From the NCBI GenBank assembly GCA_039105265.1, contig JAPFFF010000020.1, positions 1,629,001-1,693,000 of the forward strand: a DNA stretch of 64,000 nucleotides. The letters are read 5' to 3'. Made by a program: the position numbers and the translations under genes. A model generated the notes under the pieces. The model was not told the DNA's origin, did not search any database, and saw only the letters and a list, made by a program, of their open reading frames with translations. Origin of the DNA: Tritrichomonas musculus. Its lineage: Eukaryota; Parabasalia; Tritrichomonadida; Tritrichomonadidae. Below are positions 39,519 through 49,300 of this stretch, piece by piece (the first letter of the stretch is position 1; every line of letters starts with the position of its first letter).

Positions 39519-39526
39519 TAAAATGA
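39519..39526 (-). promoter_or_regulatory. Inr TCATTTTA of the caspase-fold gene
   Basis: On the minus strand the start A (39524) is 17 bases before the ATG at 39507. It lies inside the longer open frame, favouring the shorter protein. Confidence 0.55.
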
Positions 39527-39875
39527 TAAATTTTAGCATGAAATACTTTGAATGCTTTTAAATAAAATAACTTTTCAATTTGAAATATCATTTCAATTTG
39601 AATAACCATCTTTTCAATTATGGTTTTTATTCAACATAAAAAATAACGATATGTTTTTAAAATAACCAAATTTGAATCCATTTTTTCTATGTGTTTTCTC
39701 AATTTTATATTTTACACGATTCAAAATTTGACCCAAATTTTATTTTACATTATTGTGAATTATAATTTTTATGTTGAATTACCATATATCTGATAAAGGA
39801 AATACCAATATATTTATTTGGAAGAATTAATGTTGGTGATTATAAAATATATTTCATATATTTTTTAAGTTTTGA

Positions 39876-40205
39876 GGGACCACTATCATATTTTTTTGTA
39901 AACATTTCAATATTGAGAAAACTCATAGAAAAGAAAATTCAATAGTTGTTATCTCAGAAAAAGTTTAAAACTTTAAAATTTCACCATTCCGATCATTTTT
40001 GTAAAATTTTTACTCCTTTCAACTTTTAAATTTTTATTGAAAAAAGGGAATAGTCTTAAAAGAAGAATAGAAATAAATGATATGTAATTTATATAATTTA
40101 TATATACCAAAATATAGCAAAAATACTAAAGAAATAATTTTTTTTAAGTCAATTAATTTTGTGATAACTCATAGAATTTTTAACATAGAATTTGATAGTG
40201 GTCCC
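39876..40205. mobile_element. Candidate 330-bp MITE
   Basis: GGGACCACTATCA (39876-39888) and its exact inverse TGATAGTGGTCCC (40193-40205) bound a non-coding AT-rich stretch. TTGA directly abuts both ends (39872-39875 and 40206-40209) and may be a 4-bp target duplication. It lies in the divergent promoter region between the caspase-fold and E2 genes. The short duplication could be chance. Confidence 0.5.
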
Positions 40206-40789
40206 TTGAGGAATTATTAAACTAGATACTTCATTAGATAAATTATTTTTTTGTTCAATGAAAAATGCATTTCGTCATGTTCACATTGGCATTATCTTCC
40301 ACATATTTTATATTTTCCAGAGAAAAATACGAACCCTGAACGATAGGACCGAACGATATTAACAATTTTAAATAAAAATCCTCCAAAAAATATATTTTAT
40401 AAGTCTTAATTCGTTCTTTTTAAGAAAAAATTATTGTATTTCCCAAATATCATTTAGATTAGTTATTAATATATATATATTTCAAATAAAATATAATATG
40501 TATTTTTTATTTAAATTTTTATTTATTACATTTTTTTATTTCTATTCGGTAAATTTATAGATTATGAATAACTTTTTTTTCACAATTATTTTTGAATGAG
40601 CTCATAGAATCGGTCAGTCTGACCAACTAACTTAAAATTTTATATTCAGATTTATATTGAAAAAGTTTTTTTTTGCCTAATCAAAAAGTGAAAAAAAAAA
40701 AAATTTTGTCATATATATATCCTCTATTATACAAATAAATTGGCATCTGACTTTTGACAAAGAATTAAAATTTTTAAAAATTTTAGACC
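40206..40789. other. Upstream region of the E2 gene
   Basis: About 580 AT-rich bases with no recognised gene; it ends at the E2 initiator. Confidence 0.5.
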
Positions 40790-40797
40790 TCACTTTC
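40790..40797 (+). promoter_or_regulatory. Inr TCACTTTC of the E2 gene
   Basis: TCACTTT is a classic trichomonad initiator. The start A (40792) is 11 bases before the ATG at 40803. Confidence 0.65.
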
Positions 40798-40802
40798 GTA
40801 TA

Positions 40803-41249
40803 ATGGCTTCTAAGGCTGCTAGGCGTTTGAATGTTGATTTGAAAAAAATCCAAGTTAAAGAAGCAATTGAAGGCGTAACTGTTGAAACTGCTGAAAACGA
40901 TGTGTTTAATTGGAATGTTAAAATTCAAGGACCAAGTGGTACTCCTTATGAAGGACGAATATTGACAGTTAAGATGGTATTTTCGGATGAATACCCTCAT
41001 AAAGAACCTTCACTTGCTTTCAATCCTCCTATCTATCACCCAAATGTTGATCCAAAAACTGGAGTTCCATGCCTTTCTATTTTGCAAAAATGGGCCCCAA
41101 CACTGACGATTACAGCTGTCATCAAAGATCTAATTGAGGTGATTACTAATCCAGATCCTGGCCACGCTGTTGATGCTGATATTGGCCAAGAATATGCAAA
41201 CAATCGTGATGAGTTTAACAGAAAGGCTAGATCATTTAACAATTCTTAA
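40803..41249 (+). CDS. Ubiquitin-conjugating enzyme E2, UBE2L3 (UBCH7)-like
   Basis: 148 residues, a typical single-domain E2. His-Pro-Asn is at 79-81, the catalytic cysteine is C90 and the Trp after it is W97. Residues 111-125 (Asn-Pro-Asp-Pro-Gly-His-Ala-Val-Asp-Ala-Asp) align with UBCH7 (Asp-Pro-Gln-Pro-Glu-His-Pro-Leu-Arg-Ala-Asp), with His at the place of UBCH7 H119. The residue two after the cysteine is Ser (S92), where UBCH5 has the essential Asp87. Both acidic residues needed for direct transfer to lysine are thus absent, as in UBCH7. It likely hands ubiquitin to a cysteine of HECT or RBR ligases; an RBR ligase is encoded at 8094-10499. Confidence 0.92.
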   Translation: MASKAARRLNVDLKKIQVKEAIEGVTVETAENDVFNWNVKIQGPSGTPYEGRILTVKMVFSDEYPHKEPSLAFNPPIYHPNVDPKTGVPCLSILQKWAPTLTITAVIKDLIEVITNPDPGHAVDADIGQEYANNRDEFNRKARSFNNS

Positions 41250-42024
41250 TAAAAGTGTAATTAAATATATAATTTTGAATCTATATATTGTGAAGTTTAA
41301 TATAACAGAAAGCTTTTTTTTATGATCCTCACCCTTAACAAAATTTCTAAAGTATTCAAATTTTTGAGAAATAAAAAATGCAAATATATTTGTTGTTTAT
41401 AATATATTTTAAATAATAAAAAATGAGAATATATGTTTTATATAAATTATATATTATTTTATAAATAGAAAATAAAATTTAATAATTTTTAGTATGGGAA
41501 AAATATCTGATAAAGAATTATATCAATATTCGTTATCAAATTAACAACAATTATAATTTCGTTACTTTTTAGTTTTTGATGGATTATTTCAATTTCAGCA
41601 TCTCATACAGCAATTCATTCATAATTGAAATTTCTATATGTATTGATATATCAAGACATATAAAATGAAAACATGTCTGAATTTATAAAAGACAACGACC
41701 CCAGAAGAATAATAACAAATACATTGACCTAAGATTTTGGTAGTTTTTCGTAAAAGTTTCAGCATTATCAATGATTTCAACAAACAGTTGTTATTAAATA
41801 TAAATGCAACAAATATGTTCATTTATTTGACTTTTTTAATATAAATTAAAATAAAAAATATATTCATTCCACCTTATTTAAATCATTGTTTAATCATAAT
41901 TAAGAATTAAAAAAAAAAAGCTTTTTTTATTTATACAGTTAAATGATGAAGATCAAGAAATCACTTCTAACAAAAAAGTAGATGACAAAAAGTGTGCTTA
42001 TCTTACAATATTATGATATAAGAT
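41250..42024. other. Convergent intergenic region
   Basis: About 775 AT-rich bases between the E2 and PAQR genes, which converge here. No gene or repeat recognised. Confidence 0.55.
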
Positions 42025-42669
42025 TTATGTGTAAAAATAAACAGTAATAAAATGGCAAAATGTACCCATCAAAATGAAAATATGGAAAATTGCATGATAA
42101 AAAGCTTTTTCATGACCATATTTAAAGAAATAAGTTCCCATTGTATAAACGGCTCCTCCCAAAATTAGCCAAAAAGCTCCTTTTTTCGATAATAAGTGAA
42201 TATGTTTGAACTTTACTGCGCCAATCCAACCCATTATTACGTAAAACAATGATGTGTACTTAAAAACAGCATCAAAAAAGAAAATTTTTGAAAGAATCCC
42301 AATTAAGGCCACAGTCCAAATAGTAATGAGAAGTTTTGGACCTCCACAATCTTTGAATGTAGTGAGTGAAAAAGGTGTGTAACTTCCAGCAATTAAAATG
42401 TAAACTGAACAATGATCGAAATATCGTAATGGCTTTTTGATTGACTCGTTGGTTACTCCATGATAAAGCATTGACATTGTATAAAGTTCTACCATTGATA
42501 ATGCAAAAACTAAATATCCAATTGTCCAATACTTATTGTTTATTTTTTGTGATTTTTGCATTAACAAAACGCCACCAATCACTGAGAGAAAAGCACCTAT
42601 GCCATGTGTAACGCTGTTTGCCAATTCTTCTCCTTCTCTCCAGTGTGTTGGAAGCGATTTCATAGACAT
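42025..42669 (-). CDS. PAQR/hemolysin III family membrane protein
   Basis: 214 residues with about seven hydrophobic segments. The three family motifs are present: an early Asn-x2-Thr-His-Gly-Ile-Gly, Ser-x3-His in Ser-Met-Leu-Tyr-His, then Phe-Asp-His, and the C-terminal His-x3-His (in His-Ala-Ile-Phe-His). These residues bind zinc in adiponectin receptors. The length equals that of bacterial hemolysin III-type members rather than the longer animal receptors. Likely an integral membrane hydrolase or receptor of plasma or internal membranes; haemolytic activity should not be assumed from the name. Divergent from the USP gene. Confidence 0.88.
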   Translation of the reverse strand: MSMKSLPTHWREGEELANSVTHGIGAFLSVIGGVLLMQKSQKINNKYWTIGYLVFALSMVELYTMSMLYHGVTNESIKKPLRYFDHCSVYILIAGSYTPFSLTTFKDCGGPKLLITIWTVALIGILSKIFFFDAVFKYTSLFYVIMGWIGAVKFKHIHLLSKKGAFWLILGGAVYTMGTYFFKYGHEKAFYHAIFHIFILMGTFCHFITVYFYT

Positions 42670-42674
42670 TTTGT

Positions 42675-42682
42675 ATTTATGA
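42675..42682 (-). promoter_or_regulatory. Inr-like TCATAAAT of the PAQR gene
   Basis: On the minus strand the A (42680) is 11 bases before the ATG at 42669. A second candidate, TCATTTCA, lies 8 bases further out. Confidence 0.45.
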
Positions 42683-43356
42683 TGAAATGAATATAAAATT
42701 CTTTCCCTTTGAAATGCTTTGAAATAAAAATTGAAAGAAATGTTTTTTGTTTGGTTTTTTTCTTATTTAATATTTGAAAAAAAGTAATTTATTTCAAAAT
42801 TCATAGTTAAACTTATATTTTAATACATAAATTATTAATAAATATATATTTTTATAATAATATTTTGTGGGAATTTTTAAAATATAAAATTAACAAATTT
42901 GAAATAATATAATTTTAAGCTTTCAAAAAATAATGAAGATTTTGAAATATTGAATGTTTATTTGTTTAATTAAAAAACGAATCCTATCAATTTTAAGTCA
43001 AATTTCTTCTCTTATTTTTTTGAATAAATTTCGAGTTTTTTGTTCATTTAAGTTCATTTAAGCACTATTAACTGTTTTCTGGCAATACAAAAAGTCGTAT
43101 AGAATAAGTTGACGAATTGTAAATTTCATAATAATAATTAAAACAAATTGATTCCAATAAAGAACATTTTTATCAACTTTTCCCCTCATATTATGTTTTC
43201 TGATGGAAGTGTTGCTATTTTCATTAAAATAAAGCGTACTCGCTATTAATTTTTTTTTAATATAAAATTTTGAATAAAAATTGATCGTTCTATAAAAATT
43301 ATCGGCAAATATAAACTTTTTCAATCGTAATAATAAAAATATATTATTTTTTACTA
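42683..43356. promoter_or_regulatory. Divergent promoter region
   Basis: About 670 AT-rich bases between the PAQR and USP genes. Before the USP ATG a TTATTTTT (start A at 43346) sits 11 bases upstream and may act as a variant initiator. No other feature is seen. Confidence 0.35.
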
Positions 43357-46300
43357 ATGGATGAAGATATTAATTCTATTTACTCTAAAATTACAAATGC
43401 CGTAAATTTCCAGACTAAAAAATCATCTGCTTTTGATCAATTAATGGCATTTCAAAATAGTATATTAATTAATTTAACACTCCCAAGTCCTTATGAATCC
43501 TCAACAGCAGATTTCATTGACAATTTCTCAGTTAAATTAATAAAAAATCTTCTCAACGCCACTATTTCTGATTCAGCGTTGCTAAATACATTTAGTTCAA
43601 TATTAGAAAATTATGTTCGTATTTTAATAATTATGTTTGATCAACCAAACATGTCATTTATTGAAGCAGCCGCGCAAATTACCAATCCCAATAGTGTTTT
43701 CTACACGTCGTTATCAAAGAAAAATAATCCGTACACGAAAATAATCAATCTTTTCAAGACCAAAAATTTTTACGAGCAACTTACTAACTTTTTTACTAAA
43801 AACGACACGATAAATTTACGGCACATTTCGATTTTAATTGATTTACTGAATGCAATCAAAGAAAAAACGGAAATTTACATTGATACGATTAATTATATTT
43901 TTCAGAAGACAATTTCAATTTTTCAAGGCTATAATTACAGCGATCTACGTGATATTGATGACAAATTAATGAATTCTACATTAGATTTAATGTATTCTTT
44001 AGAAAAAGAATTTTTGAGCTCAAATAATTCATTAAACTTTAAACTTGAAATAAACATTCGATTTGCAAAATCTGACAATTTAGAGAAGAGATTTAACGGA
44101 ATTAATGAAATTGTAACCATCAATAAAAATCACACAAAAGAAGTATCACTACAAGTTTGTAAATATGTTATTGAAGAAAAAGTTCTTGATTCAATATTGA
44201 ATGATTTTCATCATCAATTAGTGAGTCCATTCATTTCAATTTTGACTCAATTAATTCAGAATAAAAAAGAGGTTCAAATGTATCTTGTTGCTTTTTGGAA
44301 GGTTTCAGTAAATCAAAGTTCTTCTGTTACTTCTGAATTCTTTACTGGCTGGAAAAATTTGATTTCAGATCAACATGTAAAGAAGACAATTTTTGATAAA
44401 TATTCAAATGCGTTGTTTGATGAAATTTCAATTTGTTCGATCTTTCCTGAGTCATCATTTGCATTCTTAGATGAGATTTCTGGATTTGCTAATGAAAATC
44501 AAAAAGAGCAAGTTTTTAACTCTCTTTTGATATTTTCATCAAATCAAAATTGTGATCTGAATTTGATTTTATCGACAATTTCTCATTACATGCCGAAAAA
44601 TCATGAAAGAATCATCAAAGAGTCACTTGAAATGATTTCGAATAATTATCACATCCAACTTGCCTCTTCTTTAATTTTCAATTTGAAATTAAATTCAGAG
44701 CAATCAAATAATTTGTTAAATTCTCTTCTTAACGTTTTAAATAATGATAATTCAATTGAAGTTCTTGATTTGATTTTTCGATTATTGAAACAAATTGTCC
44801 ACTTTTTGAGTGAAGCTCAATTCAAAAAGTTCCTTGAAATTTATATACCACAATTAGATAATAATCCAAAAGATGTTGTTATCTTTTTTACTAATACATT
44901 GATAATCTCTGATACAACTAAGAGTATCTATACAATTGATATGAAAAAAGAACTTTTTAAAACTTTTTGTGAATATCAAAAATTTGATGAATCTTTCACT
45001 CCTTTGATTATTCAATTGTTTAAGTCAATTAATATTATTGATAAGACAAAGAGCACTGGAATTGACTTACTTTGGAAAACTGCATTCAAAACAAAAAATG
45101 ATACAATTATTGCTTTTCTTATGGATCATGTAAACACTGTAAATTTTGTTGATGAATGCATGAAAAACATTAAAATTCCAGGTTCTATTGATTGTCTTTA
45201 TAGCATTATTATAAAAATTGAGCCATATATGAATAATCATATTAGACAATCCTTGCAGTTACCTTTAGTTAATAAGTATATTGATGATGATTTCACTTTT
45301 CCCGTTCATATAATTGGTTGTGCTGAAATGAACTTAATTTTAACACAAAATACAACTTTTGCTGCTTTAAAGTTCTTTCTCTCATTAATCTTAAAAAGTC
45401 ACATTAATAACATCTTGTTGGCTGTTAATGGAACAAATATTGTCAAATTTAGTGAAAAAGTTAAGAATGATATTCCAATTGAAGTTAAATTAATGAATCC
45501 GAGTGATAAATCAATTCAATTTGATTACAATTCTGAAATTCCTTCTTTAATTTTGTTTGCAAATGAAAATTATACATCAAGTCTTGTGAATGTTTTGGAA
45601 GATCCTGAAATAGGTAAAGATGTGTTGAATATATTGAATAATATTCCAACACTTCCTAATTTTACTATTTCATTTGATATTGATGATGAAAAAGAAAAAG
45701 AAAATGAAGATCAAAATAAATTCAAAAAGTGCCAATGGGAATGGAATCAATTTTTGTCATTTGAAAAACCAAATCATTTTATTTATCACTTGAATACAAT
45801 TGGTAATTATTTAAATAAAAGTGATATTGAATGGATTAGATGGTTCTTCAATACTGGTGGCGCTTTTAAATTGATAGATTTGATGTTGAATTCAAAAAGT
45901 TCATCATTTAATTTGACTTGTGAATCAGATCAAAGAAAATTCACAGATAAAGAGTTTCTTCTTTTACTTCTCGTTGTTCATAAAATGTTATCTTTTGATC
46001 TTTCTGATGAAATAAATGACATAATTGCAAAGATTGATGATAAAACATTCAATGAATTTCTGAGTTATTCAACTAATCTAATTTCAAGAGAAATTGAAAT
46101 TGAAGTTTCTTATTATCTTTTATTAATTATACAAAAAATAACATTAAAAAGAGGAATAAAAGATGCAAAAGAGATTATTGATTCTTATGTTGAATTGTTT
46201 AGTCAATCTTGTTTTCATAACAATCAACAAATTAGAAAAACTGCCACCAATTTTGTTCATCAGAAAGAAATTCAATCACACAAAATTATGATTCAACTTT

Positions 46301-49300
46301 TGCCTAAAGCAATTTATAAGAAAAATTCTGAATTCATTGATTTAATTCCATCTTTAATAATTGAATCAAATGATAAAGAATTGATTTGGAACACTCTTCT
46401 CGATTCAACAATTAATTATTTTTCACCTTTAAAAAATAAAAATGCTGATGGAATTTGGCAAAATTTAAACACTTCTTATCCTGAAGATGACTTTATTCAA
46501 GCTTTGCTTTTGTTGTTTACACACTTGGTTGATTCTTTCCAATGTGCTGATAAAGATTCAAATGATAGTTTTAATATTCCAAGGATTGAAGAACTTTACT
46601 TTTTCTTGTTTGATGTGATTTTGTATAATCAAGTTGTTTATTACAAGATTACTCCTAAATTGATTAATCTTTTGAATATCATCATTCATATAAAGCCTTC
46701 TTTGGTTGATGAAACAATTCCAAGAATTGTGGAAATACAAAATCAAATGCAGCTTGTTCCAAAAGAGAAAAAAGTGACAACATTTGCAAACAATAAAAAT
46801 GGATCTGACGGGCATATCAAAGGACTGATAAATTTGGGTGCAACATGCTACATGGACTCCCTTTTGCAGCAGCTTTATGCAATACCTGTCTTCAGAGAGT
46901 CGCTTTTAAACCTCGATGTTGAAATTAAGAATGATGAAAGCAGTGCCAATTATGAAAACAGTACTAACAATGAAAGTAGCACATACACTACAAATAACGA
47001 AAGCAATGCAGATACTGCAAATAATGAAAGCAATGCAAATACTGCAAATAACGAAAGCAATGCAAATACTGCAAATAACGAAAGCAATGCAATTACTGCA
47101 AATAATGAAAGCAATGCAAATACTGCAAATAACGAAAGCAATGCAAATACTGCAAATAACGAAAGCAATGCAATTACTGAAAATAATGAAAGCAATGTAG
47201 ATAATGAAGAAATTTCTTCAAGTGAAGAAAATGTCGCAAGCACGGAAAATGTTTCAAGCAATCAAAATGATGTTAGGTATGAAAGCAATGCAGATAACGC
47301 TGACAATACTAATGTTAATGCAAGCATTGAAAATTCTGCCGACAATGAAAACGCTGCAAACAGTGACGGACAAAATACTGAAGAAGCATCAAATGACAAC
47401 CAAACGAATGATGCAAGTGAAAGCTACAACAGCCAAAGTGAAAACAAAACAAAAGAAGACAAAGATGATAGCAGATGGATATATGAACTCCAATATCTCT
47501 TTCTTAAAATGCTTATTTATCCAACTTCCTCGCCAGCCATTGATCCATCAAACTTTATTTGCCAATTGCGAGGTTTAGATGGCCGCAAAGTCAGTCCACA
47601 CCAACAACAGGATGCAGAAGAATATCTCTCACATATTCTCACATCTCTTGAGCCAAAACTTCCAACTGTTGCCACGCTTTTCAAAGGCAAGATAGACAAT
47701 CATACTCAAGGCGAAGGTGATTTTAAAGACTACATTTATGATTCAACTGAAGACTACTTTGACATCTCACTCGAAGTTAAAGGACACAAAAACATTTCAT
47801 CTTCATTTGAAGCGTACAAAACACCTGATAAATTTGAAGGTCAGAATAAATTTGTGGCTGAAAAATTGGGACCAATTGATGCCACCCAAACTCATCTTAT
47901 TCTTAAGCAATCGCCTGTTTTAATCATCACATTAAAGAGATTTCAATTTGATATGAAAACATTTGTCAAAGAAAAGATAAACACAAAATATGAGTTTCCT
48001 TTAACGCTTGATATTTCACCTATTCTTGTTGATAACAACAACAAAGAAGAAAGTTCAATGTATGAACTTTATGGAGTCATTATTCACAAAGGAACAACTG
48101 ATGCTGGCCATTACATATCTCATATCAAAGGTTCTGATAATAAATGGCGTATTTTCAATGATTCTTTGGTCACTGTTGAAACTGTTGATGACATGTTTAA
48201 GGCTACTTATGGAGGAAATAAAAAATCATCTGATTTTGATAATGGAAGTGCTTACATTCTCTTTTATAGACAAGCCAATTATGATTTTGGTGTTAAAAAT
48301 CTTCCAGTTTCATCTCAATTAATTGAAAGACTTGCAAATGACATCAAGATTGATATTTTGACTGAAATTTCTTCATCAGAAGAATATTTCATATTTATAA
48401 CATCAATCATTCAAGAACCTGAATTATTAGTTTCATTATTATCATCAGATGTCATCTCTTCTTCATGCCATACAGTTGTTAAAAGTTTGACATTTGACAA
48501 ATGTAAAACATCTGATCAATTTTGTGAGTCTGTTTTATCTTATTACACGAAGAAAGCTTTTGATTTTCTTGAGAATAAAGGTGATGTTACACAAGAACCA
48601 ATAACAAACAATTCATTAATTGATCTTGTTAAAGAAAGTCTCACTTCTCGATTGTTACCAATTCAATCTTTTCAAGATTTTGTGAACAATCTTGTTCAAA
48701 AAATCAAAGAAATCGAATCAATCAATGAAGACAAACTTGACATTTATGTCAAAAACATCACAGTTTTTTATGAGTTATTAAATAATAATAATCAAATTGA
48801 TGTTTCTCAATCAATTAGTATTCTCTTTGATTATATATCAAAGAATAAAGAATCTAACATCGGATCATTGATCAATTTGTTAATTAAAATGGACAAGAAT
48901 AAAAAAGAAGGAATTAATCAGGAAATCTCAAGTTATTTCACTGATGAGATGCTGATTAATTATTTAATCAACAATGAATCAAAAGAAATATTAGCTTTGT
49001 TTATTAAAAGAATTAAAGAAGATCAATCAAAATTAGATTTGTTTTTCAAATTGATTCCTAAAGAAAAGAACAATCTGGAAGCTTTAGGAAAAATATTCAT
49101 TTGTATCTTGGCATCAAAAGAAATCAAACCACAAGATGATTCACTATTTGCTGGAACAGAAATTAAAGATTACATGGAATTTTTCTTTGCTACATTTTTA
49201 CAAGAATTTCACAAAGAACAAACATATAAAATATTTGAATATGTTGTCTCAAAAATTTCATTTTTCCTTGATGAAACATTTGACAATTTCATTTATTATT

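Noticed and set aside
46950-47261. Alternative frames across the USP minisatellite, including Met/Lys- and Leu/Ser-rich ones
   Set aside because: They are shadows of the repeat; the USP frame is continuous through it and keeps the catalytic domain together.
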